From assembly GCA_018350325.1 (NCBI GenBank), contig JAEVLN010000027.1, positions 806,001-870,000 on the forward strand: 64,000 nucleotides of DNA, read 5' to 3'. Shown piece after piece: positions 35,819 through 46,999 of this stretch (positions within the stretch are counted from its first letter, which is position 1; every line of letters begins with the position of its first letter). The notes under the pieces are model-generated. The model was not told the origin of the DNA. It saw only the letters and a program-made list of their open reading frames with translations, and searched no databases. Position numbers and translations under genes: made by a program. The stretch comes from Globodera rostochiensis (lineage: Eukaryota > Nematoda > Chromadorea > Rhabditida > Heteroderidae).

Positions 35819-36951
35819 ATCCAATAATCCGTTGCCTCCATCATTGCGTTGTTGAGCGCCGTATTGGGCCAATCCCGTCCCATTGTCCACCCGGTTCCAG
35901 GCAAATGCCAGCGATAATTGCTCGACTGGCGAGAGATTATGCCCTTCAAAAGAGCAGTCGGAATGGCATAGTCCACATCCTGTTTCTAATCCTCCCCAAG
36001 GCGAAAGACAGTGAGCTTAAATTTTAAGTGAAAAAAATAATGTTCGAGAGACACTACCAAATTTCGTTGGCGAACGCATGCCAAAATGTCCATAATAAGA
36101 GAAATGGGCATCGTGCTTATCGTAGAAGAAAACGTCTTCGATTATACTGAGAAGCTGAGGCCGAACTCCTTCGGACAAATTGCTAAAACAAACCGGTTTC
36201 CTAAAAAATGAATGCAAAAAAATAAAGTGAGAAAAAAGAAAGCCTTAAAACGGACCAAAGAAATGTGCTCAATTTTAAATTTAAATATTCGTTTTGGCTG
36301 CGCCTACGAAAACGTTATAAGGGCTAGTTGGTGCCCATTAAATGTGTTCACACCCATCCTCCTGAATATATCGATGTGCAAAAGCGAGCAAATTCGACGC
36401 ACGTCCACTGCCGTCACAAATAACCACGGGCACTTTTGGTGTCCTAGCATTTATTTGTTTTATGTAAACTTTAACAGTAACAGACGTCGTCATGTAATCG
36501 AGCACTGCGCGAATGGTGTAAGTTCCTGTTGGCAATTTAATTTGTTCTTTTCCTTTGTTTTCTAATATAAAACTCCAAACGACGGCGGAGGAGATTATAT
36601 CTGCCTTAAACCTTAAATTTAATTTGATTTTTAGTCAGAAACTTTTTGACTTTTTCCTTAACATTTAAATGTTTGATTTGAAAATGCCTTACCTTCCAAC
36701 CGTTCCGTTGTCCACCAAAAGGAAGTTACGAATGCCGCGATTGTTGAGGACACCAAACGTGTTTTGGGATGAAAGTTTTGCGGATGATAAAGGACAACTT
36801 TTGTCTCGGCCTACAAAGTCCTCTCTCCGCTTCAGCAACCCCCAAGGAGCGATGCCCACACTCACTCTGGAATTATAAGAGGTGGGTAAAAAACGTCAGA
36901 GGATTGGACCAAATTTATATTTTTGGAGGGAGTCGTCAGGCACGTATTTAG

Positions 36952-37363
36952 TAGTGCTGCACGAGACCCAAAATTTCTCGATACTCGAGCCCGATACTTT
37001 ACCTCGAGACTCGAGCCCGATACTTTACCTCGAGACTCGAGCCCGATACTTTACCTCGAGACTCGAGCCCGATACTTTACCTCGAGACTCGAGCCCGATA
37101 CTTTACCTCGAGATTCGGACCCGATACTTTACCTCGAGACTCGAGCCCGATACTTTACCTCGAGCCCGATACTTTACCTCGAGCCCGATACTTTACCTCG
37201 AGATTCGGACCCGATACTTTACCTCGAGACTCGAGCCCGATACTTTACCTCGAGACTCGAGCCCGATACTTTACCCTGAGACTCGAGCCCGATACTTTAC
37301 CTTGAGCCCGAGACCCAAAAATCTCGAGTCGATACTCGATATCGAGACTTTCGTGCAGCACTA
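36952..37363. mobile_element. hAT-type MITE with internal 26-bp tandem array and 8-bp target duplication
   Basis: Ends TAGTGCTGCACGA and TCGTGCAGCACTA are inverse complements. GTATTTAG occurs directly on both sides (36944-36951 and 37364-37371). Almost the whole interior is a tandem array of CTCGAGCCCGATACTTTACC-containing units, mostly 26 bp, some shortened. No transposase. Confidence 0.85.
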
Positions 37364-37540
37364 GTATTTAGGATTATGCTTTGGAGGGGGTACCGAAAAA
37401 AAAGTCGATTTAGGGGTGTATTTTCCCCTTTTTATAAGGAGTTTTCGAAAAAATGCTCGATTTTTAGGGATGAATATTCTGTTTTTATTGCATTTAAGCA
37501 ATTTTCAAAAAGCAATTTTTTTTGAGAATTCTGCTTAGCT

Positions 37541-37592
37541 TCTGGGGGGGGGGGGGGTACGTAACCCCTCGAGCACCCCCCCCCCCCCCTAA
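37541..37592. repeat. G-run/C-run palindrome
   Basis: A G-run of 12, then TACGTAACCCCTCGAGCA, then a C-run of 14, so the runs can pair. Probably the end of a degraded repeat. Confidence 0.5.
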
Positions 37593-37975
37593 ATACGTTC
37601 CTGGTAGTCGTATAACAAGAAGGAAAGTACCCCAATTTTTGTTAAACGAAAATTTTCATAAAACAAACATTTTGTTGTGAATCTTTGAAGTGGGAATTGC
37701 TTGTTCGAGTGCCACCGCCATATGTCGAACCACCGGCGTTTATTCCGGACGTGAAAATTCAATCGCCGGTTGTGCGAGCAGCCTTCAACAAACTTTTGCG
37801 AAATACGCGGCTCAGTTTTGTTTGAAGACTGAGAAAAGCGATTAGCATTGATTAAAATCAAAATTTGTCATCCCGCCATGTATTGTTGCTCCCCTAAAAT
37901 CGGAATTCGATTACTCTGAATAGAAATAATATTATAAAATAATTGAAACCAAACCAAAGCAATCACAGCGCGTAC

Positions 37976-40310
37976 CTGAATGTCCGAAACAACATCTCCA
38001 GTGCCCCCTTCACCAAACAACGAATACCCAAAAACGACAATTAACATGCACAACAAGTCTAGGAAGAACATCAACGGGTAAAGATTGCGGATGTAACGAA
38101 ACTTTGGGTAAATCAGCTGACATTAAAAAAAGATGAAAAAAGGAAACCAATGAAAAGCCAAAACCCTTTTGAATAAATCCACCAAAAAAGAAATGCTATT
38201 TCGCTTCTCAAAATTCGATTGTAACTTCTGCTGAATTTTAAATAAATTTAAAAAAATTACAGCTTACCATTGGTTCTATCGCATTTTCGGTTTTGCGAAC
38301 ATGGTAAGACACATTACTATGGTACAATTACCTGTTGTTGTTCCTTGGATATTGTCTCAAAGTTCTCTGCACTCGATGAAGGGACGGACGTCGGTCGATT
38401 GGGTTGAATTTATGAGGACTTTGTTCGTCAGACGACCCGTCGTATGACGGTTTGTTTGGCATTTTGATGCTCAGCCGATTAGAACTTGTGTCCCTCCAAA
38501 GTCTGAACTTTCTCAACATGTAAATGAAAATGTTTTTATTCAGTTCAGCAGAAAATTCCACTTTACCGATGAAAAAAAAGAGCGCTGAGCAAAGCGACGT
38601 CTTTAACGGCAAAGCCTTGAATGCGTGAACACCGAATACAAATTCGGTCTTGTACACTCTGTTGTTGCAGCCAGTGCTCGCATTCCATGGCCAAAATCCG
38701 AATTGGAACGCGAATTTGGTCATAATTTCGAACTCATTTGTCAGTGTAAATTATCCTATTAAAAAAATGGGTGCGATTCATTGAGTCATCTTCTCACATG
38801 CCAAAGACGCACATGACAATCCAGAACAGTTTGGAGGGACGCGGACTCGCCAGCGTTCCCCAAAAGAAGACAAGCGCCGGCAGTGGCAAAGTCAGCAGTC
38901 CAGCGGTGTAACCGTGCACAATGACAACAAAACAATAGCAAATTCTCGGGAGCGTCTGTTGAGAAACGCAGAAATCCATTCCATCAGAGACCGGGAAATT
39001 TTCAAGACAAACAAAAACAGCGATCCAATTGTTTGACCTGAAGACAAAAAGAAAATTGGTTAAAAAACTAAAAAAGAAATTTAATGTAAAAGAACTACCC
39101 CAACTTTTGGCTCGTAACTCCCGCTCACTTTTCTCCATCGCTTCCTTCATCCTCCCCCACTGCCACCTTTTCACTTCTTGGGTAATTTCCGCATCGATGG
39201 GACATCCACCTCCTTGGCCCCTCTAAAAGACTTTTGATTGAATTTCATATAAAATCGGACAATTAATCAAAAACAGCCTCTTTGAGCTGCCACCTTTCGC
39301 TTTTCCGCTCGTTCTTTTGCGGTGCCGAAATAAGTGAGCACTTTTAACGCCGGAGAAACCACTTCTTCAGCTCCATTTCCCACTTTAATTTGACAGAAAT
39401 TGGGACAATGATCCGATGAGGGCCCCAAACGGCACGAGCACAAGCCAAATGGGCAAGCACCGCCAAAATGTCGTTTAGTTTTCTCGTACAGAGTGCCTAG
39501 CCAGTCGTGACCGACAAGCTGATACTCACGGAGATCACCGCGAAGAAGAAACGGAGTTATAGTTTTGACCTAAATCGAAATGATTCTGAATTTTCCTAAT
39601 TGCAGTGTTAGATGACCTCGGTGGTCTCGAGGGTGTAGCCCATCGGTTGAAATTCCAACGCTGCCACAGCGATGTTGTCAAGCTGTTTTCGACGATTCAC
39701 TGTTGTCTGAACTGACTATGAGGCCAGCGTAATCCACATTCTTCAGGCCCGGCTTCTCCTCGCCGGTCAATAGCTATCCATCCGTCCGATCATCCGCACT
39801 TTCCACTTGGCTGCTTGTCGTCAATTCATGCTCATCTACGGCAAATTGCGAAATTGGCATTTCGTAGCCTATTAATTCCAGATACCATTGGGCAACTGGA
39901 AATGTAAGGAATTCATTTACTGGCCTAATAGTAAGGGCAAAAAGGGAAAAAGCCCGGGCTAGGCTACCGGTCCGTAGTAGCCAAAGCTCAAAAAGGCATG
40001 GCCAAAAAAGTTAAAAACGCCAAAATTGGCCAATTAGAGTTCTGAGAACCTGAATAGTCTCTGGATAGGAACAGAACGATCGAGAACTTGTGGAAGGCTG
40101 CTGAGCCATATCCTAAAGCAATGAACGATGTTTTCCAATCTGCGAAACCCTTCTTCAGACACAATCATTCCACCCAATGAAAAACGGCCACATTTTCATC
40201 GCCAAACATTATTTCAATCGACTTACTATACGGAGTTGCCTCTGCCGATGGTGACGGCTGACTAAACGTATAATTAAGAGAATAAACAAAAAGTCACTGA
40301 CTCTTCTCCA
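37976..40310 (-). pseudogene. Piezo mechanosensitive channel relic (internal part of the gene)
   Basis: Minus-strand exons include 38955-38798 (YTAGLLTLPLPALVFFWGTL, then ASPRPSKLFW), 38732-38567 (TEFVFGVHAFKALPLKTSLC), a FRLWRD exon near 38510-38335, and 38116-37976 (YPLMFFLDLLCMLIVVFGYS, 47 residues). The LSLPLP..VF.WG....PRP..FW and FRYIRNLYPLMFF..D blocks are Piezo landmarks. Upstream exons (39917-39240, 40186-40035, 40310-40240) are coding-like, e.g. WYLELIGYEMPISQF and KRWQWGRMKEAMEKSERELR. A TAG breaks the frame near 39773 (after ADDRTDG). After VVSDIQ the pore-proximal half of Piezo is absent: the sequence runs into the TRPM relic. A functional full channel cannot be encoded here. Confidence 0.8.
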
Positions 40311-40509
40311 AACACATCCTTATCAGAAAAGGCGACAATTCGTCAAATGCTGGCCTGAATTCATATGTTTAGTCGGCAAATCTAAAAAATTAATGTTTTA
40401 GTGCCGGTGAAACACACACTTTAAAAAAAAGTTTTAAAAAGTTTCCGCATTTTTTAAATTTTGATGCAAATCTTCTTAACAAATTGAGTTAAAAATCAAA
40501 AAAATTTCT

Positions 40510-40533
40510 CGGCGGCGCCTATCGGCACCGCCG
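40510..40533 (-). repeat. GC-rich hairpin module, copy 2
   Basis: GGCGGCGCCTATCGGCACCG, inverse orientation relative to copy 1, with the CAAATTGAGTTAAAAATC flank conserved at 62285. Confidence 0.8.
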
Positions 40534-41016
40534 ACCCCTTCCCCCGATGTGAAGCAAAATTTTCACTAAAAAACTCGTATTTTTGAAAAATTCGAAAGTA
40601 GGCAAATATTGAATTTTTACAAAAAATTGCTTAAGAAAAAATGCCAACAAAAATTTTTCAAAATCAGTACATTGGAATCAAAATATCAGATTTTGGGGTC
40701 AAAAATCAGTACATTTTAAAAAATGTCTCAAAATATAATAAATCATTAATTTTTCGCATGAAATGTGCGTTTTTAACCATATTTCACTCCTCCAACAATT
40801 TTTCTCAACAATTCGGGGTTGGAAATTGCAGCTTTTCACATGGATTTTTGAGTTGGTGGGTCCGACGGCGCCGACAGGTGCCGTCGGGAAAAGTTTTTTA
40901 TTTTATAACGTTTTTTTTGTTAAGAAATTGTGCAACATTTCGAAAACCTTGCCGATTTTCGTTTTTTCAAAAAAGCAATTTTTTTTGCAAATTCTGCTTT
41001 ACTGGGGGGGGGGGGT

Positions 41017-41040
41017 CGGCGGTGCCGATAGGCGCCGCCG
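41017..41040 (+). repeat. GC-rich hairpin module, copy 3
   Basis: CGGCGGTGCCGATAGGCGCC following a G-run, then AGAAAATTTTTGGATTTTTG. Confidence 0.8.
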
Positions 41041-41146
41041 AGAAAATTTTTGGATTTTTGACGCAATTTGTTGAGATTTGCAACCAAAATTTTAAAAATA
41101 TGGTAATTTTTTGAACTTTTTTAAGAATAGACTGGTCCGGCGGGTC

Positions 41147-41170
41147 CGGCGGTGCCGATAGGCGCCGCCG
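41147..41170 (+). repeat. GC-rich hairpin module, copy 4
   Basis: Same core as copy 3, about 130 bp downstream in the same orientation; followed by TTTTTGGATTTTCGACTC. The two may be a tandem duplication. Confidence 0.8.
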
Positions 41171-41479
41171 GGTAAATTTTTGGATTTTCGACTCAATTTG
41201 TTAACAAAATTGGTCCAAAAATGCGAATTAACCTGAAAATCAGTACAAAATCAGTACGCCGAGCTGAAATCAGTACATTTCTGACAAATCAGTACATTTT
41301 TAATTTGTCAGATTCTGCCTTCTAATATCAGTACATTTCTGATAAATAAGTACAAATGGCATCCCTGATTTAGAGACCGGCAATTTTTGATGAGTAGAGA
41401 CAAAGGGTCGGTCTTTGTTTAAAATAATACGTCGCATTGGGGAAAAAGTATAACACTTTATCTAATTCGAATGGCGGAA

Positions 41480-43240
41480 AAGGCTTCAAGAAAATGGTCC
41501 GTTATTTGTAGGTAATATTTGTCGATGGGCGATTCAATGTTCTTTTTGATGAACTAAAAATCATATTACATTACTTTTGCGCACGAAAGTAAAGTTGCCA
41601 AAGCACGGACTAATCGAGATTTCGAGACCCCGATCGACGAAATTTTACCAAGACTTTCGATCGCTCATCAAGTTCATAACCTCGTCGGGTATAAATCTCG
41701 GCTGCGACTGTTTGATGACCTGAAAAGCATAAAAATTGTATTGTAAATTTCAAATAAAAACCTCTTCTACGAGGGCGCTGTGCTTTTACTTTTCCTAAGT
41801 TTTCAATAAAGTGTTCAACCCAACGAAATGTGGGCGTTTTCCGGCACTTACGTGCTTTCATCTCGCGTACAATGGCACATTCTGTGTAATATTTCCGGTC
41901 TTGCTGCACGGTGTTGCAAGTCGCCTCCGCCTATTTTTCCTGCGACTTACTCGGAAGAGGCAACATAACTTTGACGCCAGACGCTTGCAGGTGAATGCGG
42001 TATTCAAACGTAGCAGACGCTTGCAGGTGAATGCGGTATTCAAACGTAGAGTGCTTTTGTCCGTCAGCTCTTCTCCCTTCAGAAAAAGCATATTAGTATG
42101 TTTATATGAATCTATTCCTTCAGAGGTCAGCACCATGACATGAATGGGTATGTCCGTCTTGATCTCTTGCTTGAGCATTAAAATAGTCTAAAGACGCTTA
42201 TTTGGAAAGGATGTAACATCCAACAGTAACCTCGTGAAAACGTTTGGTGAGAGACTGACTGATGCTTATGTGAAAGAAAACCATTAACCCAAAGTGCCAA
42301 TAAACTGCTTTACATTGTCCGTGAATATTCGTGAAAGTTTGCTGGTGAATTCATATCCGCAAGCCTCCTTCATTTTGTTGATCATCCATCGTCTCTTCCA
42401 AGTCCATTGAGAAGGACAAGCTCGCAATCTAACAACAAAACAAATTGCTTGTTTTCTTAAGAAGCCATCAATAAGCTGACCAATCGATTCGAGAGCATTT
42501 TAGAGTAAAACTTCTGGAACAGGTCCTTGTCGCCGATGTAACGAAAGATGACGATTGATTTGGACAAAAGCGTGTCGATTACCTCTAGCGGTTGAGTTTT
42601 TCCGAAATTTTAGGCGGCTGCTTGGCGTCTTCACATGATTGACCACCGACTGAATGGCGCGGTCCAATGCAGCCACAAATTCGTTGTCTCCGTTGAAAAT
42701 CGCGGTGATCATGCGCGTGAACTTCTCATGGATGGAGAGACTGAATATTGGACACAAAATCAGCCGCGTCATTGATCGTTGTCTTCATGCAATTCATCCC
42801 CGACTTCCGCACAAAATGTTCGAATTCTTGCATCAGAATTGGCAAGGCGTTACTTAACGGCTTCAGCAAAGTGTACATGTTCTGTCCGGGCGCATAGGCA
42901 CCAAAACGAGAAGCCAAACCATCAACATGGCACCGAGCATGTCCATGGGATACCAAGCGGCAAGAGCCATTGAAACAAAAGAAGTCTGAAGAAGACCGGG
43001 AATTAGTAGTTAGGCCTCAATGTCGGATTACCTCGACTCCCGATTTGTAGAAACCATAGTTGAGGAAAAATTTGGCACAATCCCTTAAGCTCTTGTCGAA
43101 ATCTCGTGGATTATGACCAACGAAAAAAACTTCCGGAGACGGGTAGTGTTAAATTCTACGTTATCGTGAATGTTGTTGATACAGCTGTGTGCATCGTGTT
43201 GAAGAGGACGGGCACGAAGTAGTCCCGACAGATGTAACAG
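41480..43240 (-). pseudogene. Cullin pseudogene
   Basis: Colinear minus-strand blocks: MYTLLKPLSNALPILMQEFE, HEKFTRMITAIFNGDNEFVA with [79 protein letters not shown] and IKKNIESPIDKYYL. These are the cullin-repeat end, cullin homology domain ([13 protein letters not shown]) and neddylation/winged-helix region (normally VRIMKARK). A CCAT duplication breaks the frame at SLHEKF, two stops separate KISEKLN from LEVIDTLL, and a 35-bp tandem duplication lies before the neddylation exon. The N-terminal region is poorly recognisable. Not functional as it stands. Confidence 0.85.
41978..42047. repeat. Two-copy 35-bp tandem duplication in the cullin pseudogene
   Basis: GACGCTTGCAGGTGAATGCG plus GTATTCAAACGTAG occurs twice directly in tandem, differing at the junction base. 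Confidence 0.9.
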
Positions 43241-43259
43241 CTGTGGGGAAGTTAAAGCA

Positions 43260-43950
43260 TAAAATTAAAAATTAATCAAAATACGTACTTTCAAATATTG
43301 GCATTTCATTAGTCAAAGAATTAACAAAGTCGAAAAAAGGCGGGGGTTTACCACGGAATGTTGAGAAATAATATTATTGCAGAATGTCAACAAGCAATAT
43401 AATACAATAAACATAAATTATAATCCATATCCCGCTAGAATGAGAAAAAACAAACAAACAAAAAATTAGGGAGAATGAGCACTGGCAGGGAGAAAATGTT
43501 TGAAATTCGTTTCTACAAATAAAATTGGGGGACATTTGTTGAGCAAAATAAAACGAATTGAATGGGTACCGCTGCTTCATCCGTTCATCAACACGACTCC
43601 CCTCGTCAGACTTTTTCCAAATATTCGGCGACATTTTGAAAAGTTCGCATTGCGTACGAAATGCCCTCTTGGCATTGAGCATAGTTTTGTGCGTATTTGA
43701 CTGTAGTTGCCAAAGTGAACTGAAAAAGGCCATTCAGGGAGGAAATTGTTTTGTTAATTTGTTTGACCAAATTTGGGGATGGTGATCATGCAAATACCCT
43801 CCGAATTAAGCCCAAAATTGACGTATAAATCTTTAAGTCAATATAAAATTTAGTTACCATCATTTTATCCTCCAACAATTGCGGAGTCTCTCTTTCCTGA
43901 AGCGCTTTCTGAATTTATTTTAAATTAAAATTCGTTCAAAGAACTTAATT
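43260..43950. other. Interval with unassigned exon-like segments
   Basis: Between the cullin relic and the PIAS-like gene. A minus-strand segment after a CTTTTTCAG-type acceptor near 43722 reads SSLWQLQSNTHKTMLNAKRA in one frame and VKYAQNYAQCQEGISYAMRT in another. A short KALQERETPQLLEDKM exon lies at about 43910-43862. Neither could be joined to a gene with confidence. Confidence 0.3.
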
Positions 43951-46527
43951 TTAATTATTTTCACATCTCTGGCACACAACCTTTACAATTGAAGTGTTGA
44001 ACAGAGTGAAGGAGTGTTTGTTGTCGATCTCGCCCAAAGCTTCTTTTGGGATGAAGGAGATGAATTGGCACAGAAATTGGTTGATTTGGAAAATGAGATG
44101 CGCTGTAACATTCGGCATTCCAGGAAGTTGAAGGCACATCCGATAAATTGGATCCTCCTGAGAGTTGCGCATAAGCGAAGCCATCACTAAAAATTGTAGA
44201 AGCATAAACCGATGGGAAACGGAAACCACACAATTCCTTTCGCATTAACCTTGATCAAAGTCCGATCGGCGGTGAAGCCTTTTCCCCTGCTCTGCGCCAG
44301 CATCAACACCGGAAGTCCGTTTCGTCGACTTGGCCGCGGCATTGTTCACCTTTGTCTTCGTTTTGCACCGGCGGTCCATCCCTTTCCTCTGGCACGGCCG
44401 TTTTACCCACATTTTTTGACCAATTTCAAAGCCGTGGTTCGAAATAGGAATTTCAACACGTTCCACAATGCCAAAGCGAAGTTTTGCCATCTCGTCAGCT
44501 TCGTTGTTGCCAGAACCATTCTGATGATCAGCAGCTGGTTCAACATCGATCTCATCTGCTTCACGCTGTTGCAAATGATCATCAACAACAACAACAACAC
44601 TGGCTGACGTCGTTTGTGCCTGTTGCATACGCAATTCGTTCTGTTCCGAAGCCGCACGAAGCTCTGAGACATTTGTGCAGAGTTTTTCGACAACTTCGTT
44701 TATCTAAACTTGCCAAATTTAAGGTTATAAAAGATTTGTGGCATCTCTTCCATTTTCGCCCTCATTTGCCTCACCATTGCAGCAGCACTAGTGTTGGCGG
44801 AAGTAGACAATGACGACGACGCGATAGTGCACGAAGACGAAGACGTACCGCCAGCACTACCACTGCCCGACAGTTCAACTCCTCTTACGGCTCCGTCAAC
44901 GGCACTCATCTGCTGTCGCGAGGCGGTAAAGGCGCACGCCATTTGCCGATCCTCGTCCTCATCATCGCTGCTCAAGCAAATTATGTCGAGGTCCGGCGGT
45001 GCTGCAGCTGACGGCACGCGCTTCTGTTGTGCCAGAGCAGTTACCTGCTTAAGAGCCTGGAAATTGAATGTGTTCACCAATTTAAATTCAATTTTTCTTC
45101 ATTTAAGAAATTAAAGAGACTTTAATAATCGTGAAATATGCACATGGAAATGCGTTCTAAACGATTCAAACCTCACCACCATAATGTCATCGTCATCGTC
45201 GGCGGTGTTGACATCGCTTGTACGACCGTCGGTCGCTTCAACGGCTGCATCGGCCTCATCCAATGCCAATGACACCTCCGATTTCGCCTGCGGCAAGCGC
45301 CACGTGCCGTCACGGAGCAGCTCCACCTCGTCCACGCCGGCGCCCACGTTCGACAGCACTTGCTCGAAGTAGCTAAATAGAACAAAAAACAGTTGTTGTT
45401 TTTGTGCTGACAACCAAGGCCGTACGCAGAGGGGGGGGGGGGGGGATCCTAAAAATTAAAATCCAAGCAACATATGCTAAAAAAAATATATTTTCTTAAA
45501 CCGAAAATGAATGAAAGCAAAACAAACATAAACATATTCAACAACAAAAATATGAGGTAAAACAATCATTTCGTTAATTTTCATTTGATACACCTGAACT
45601 TAGGCTCAGGCCTAAACCTAAGCTAGCCTAGGCTTAGGCTTAAAGGCTATTCTTTACAGTTAAAAAAATGCGTGAATTCACTCATAAAGTGGAAAAGGTT
45701 TCGTTTTTATTGACTGCTGCATTTTTATCAGCTTAAAAATAATGGTGTTGGAACAAATTATCATCAAAAAAATTTTCTCAGCGGCGCCTATCGGCACCGC
45801 CGACCACCCTTAAAAATCGAGCATTTTGCGCAAAAATTGCTTAACAAAAATGCAATAAAAAGCAAAAAATACATCCCTAAGTATCGACTTTCCCCCTCCC
45901 CCCTCCACCGAAAATTTTTTCTGCGTACGTCCCTGCTGACAACTCACGCGTCAATGATCAGCTTTGAGTAGATGGTGTCCTTGTTGCACACAGGGCACTT
46001 CCATTTCCATGCGGGCTGTTGCTCGCACATCATCAGGTAGCTGTTCAAGTCAAAACTCTGCAAATGCGTGCATTCGGCGGTCCGCGAGGGAATTTTGATG
46101 CGAGTGAGCATCAGCTAAAAATGGGGAATTTTAAGCTTTTCACAATTTTGGTTGAATTTTAAATCTAAAAAACAGGAACAATTGTAGTTTATGGGGGTGT
46201 GACCGAATTTGACTTTTTATAGCTCAATCGACTCAGCGAGCTCTGTCGATTGAGCTATAAAAAGTCAAATTCGGTGACACGCCCATAAACTACAATTTTA
46301 CGAAAAAACAAATTTTGTAAGTTAAAATTCAAGACTTTCCGGTTTTTTTAACTTACTGGGTCCATCAGAGAGATCTTCAACGCGTCGATTTGCATGTCGT
46401 CCTTGTCACTGCCGTTGAACTGCCGGATGATCATTTGTTTGGTCTTCTCAAGCGGACGGCGTGCGTTCGGATTGTTCAAAATGTGCTCCAACAGCATGTC
46501 CGAGTTCAGCCGACGCACCAACGTCAC
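43951..46527 (-). CDS. PIAS-type E3 SUMO ligase, partial (5' exons not found)
   Basis: Phase-consistent minus-strand exons: 46527-46357, 46114-45948, 45372-45177, 45056-44775, 44703-44250 and 44186-43951 (stop). Exon 1 (VTLVRRLNSDMLLEHIL...LKISLMDP) is the segment before the SP-RING. Exon 2 is the SP-RING: TAECTHLQSFDLNSYL and WKWKCPVCNKDTIYSKLIID, with the C.H...C..C zinc ligands. Exon 3 continues YFEQVLSNVGAGVDEVELLR. Exon 4 has DLDIICLSSDDEDED, a SUMO-interaction motif. The family attaches SUMO to nuclear regulators. The remaining 200-residue C-terminus, Gln/Ser/Lys-rich, is not recognised. A hairpin MITE sits in intron 1. PINIT and SAP exons were not seen, except perhaps 46955-46808. Confidence 0.8.
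45598..45655. repeat. Degenerate TTAGGC/GCCTAA tract 1
   Basis: CTTAGGCTCAGGCCTAAACC and CCTAGGCTTAGGCTTAA carry the nematode telomere hexamer TTAGGC and its complement in alternating orientation. Confidence 0.6.
45779..45802 (-). repeat. GC-rich hairpin module, copy 5
   Basis: CAGCGGCGCCTATCGGCACC, preceded by AAAAATTTTCT as in other inverse copies; lies in an intron of the PIAS-like gene. Confidence 0.75.
46191..46296. mobile_element. Near-perfect hairpin MITE in an intron of the PIAS-like gene
   Basis: ATTGTAGTTTATGG...AGCTCAATCGA is mirrored by TCGATTGAGCT...CCATAAACTACAAT over about 46 bp per arm, with one GACC/GACA mismatch and a loop of about 14 bp. RNA from this intron would form a long hairpin. 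Confidence 0.85.
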
Positions 46528-46807
46528 CTGAAAATAAACAATTACCGTAATTTAAAGGAATGGTTATAAATTTTGCTTAAACTTCAATTAAATGATTTGA
46601 CCGAAAATTAATTTGACTGGATAATAAATACTGCAGTTTGTTGTCCTCCCCCCCCCCCCCCCCCCCAATTTTTTGAAAAAAAAATTATTGGAATGGAGTT
46701 CATATTCGGAATCTACGGTCCGAAAACCCTTAGAAACACGTTTTGCGTGACTTAGAATTATTTTTTTTTATATTTTTCCGAATACAAGGTTTAAAAATAA
46801 ATGACAC

Positions 46808-46955
46808 CTTTTTGTTCGCTTTTGTCGTTTGGCAGCACAAATCGACGGACGGCGACCTGATGATGTACCGATGGACACGATTGCCGCCGAATCGGATCGG
46901 CGTCAGTTCCGACGCGTCCTCAATTTCGGACACGCTCAGCGAGTAGTCGACCAAT
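46808..46955 (-). CDS. Candidate upstream exon of the PIAS-like gene
   Basis: Open minus-strand segment VDYSLSVSEIEDASELTPIR through CCQTTKANKK ending at GTGTCA; its phase would join exon 46527-46357. The sequence does not clearly match a PINIT domain. Confidence 0.3.
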
Positions 46956-46999
46956 CTTCGACCATTCATCATATCAAAAAATTGGTGAATATTACACAA

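Larger units (their letters stand above)
35821..37830 (-). pseudogene. TRPM channel N-terminal (LSDAT/SLOG) relic with stops and frameshifts
   Basis: In minus-strand order: SLLKAARTTG, then IFTSGINAG; GVRHMAVALEQAIPTSK one base out of frame; [135 protein letters not shown]. This is the ordered LSDAT region of TRPM cation channels. Lesions: the conserved TTGAW motif reads TTGD-stop, an extra G shifts the frame before GVRH, and one base is lost between LLKG and HNLSP. No ankyrin-like, membrane or pore region follows. A hAT MITE (36952-37363) interrupts it. Confidence 0.85.
40440..41400. repeat. Repeat cluster with three GC hairpin modules, no gene
   Basis: Contains hairpin modules at 40510, 41017 and 41147 and a variant at 40862, each beside TTTGGATTTT.GACTCAATTTGTT-like flanks. 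In addition, AAATCAGTACATTT words recur near 40660-40720 and 41240-41350. No coding region was supported. Confidence 0.65.

Noticed and set aside
36882..37364. 160-codon open frame rich in DTLPRDSSPILYLE repeats
   Set aside because: It is the translation of the tandem array inside the hAT MITE and spans both element borders without gene structure.
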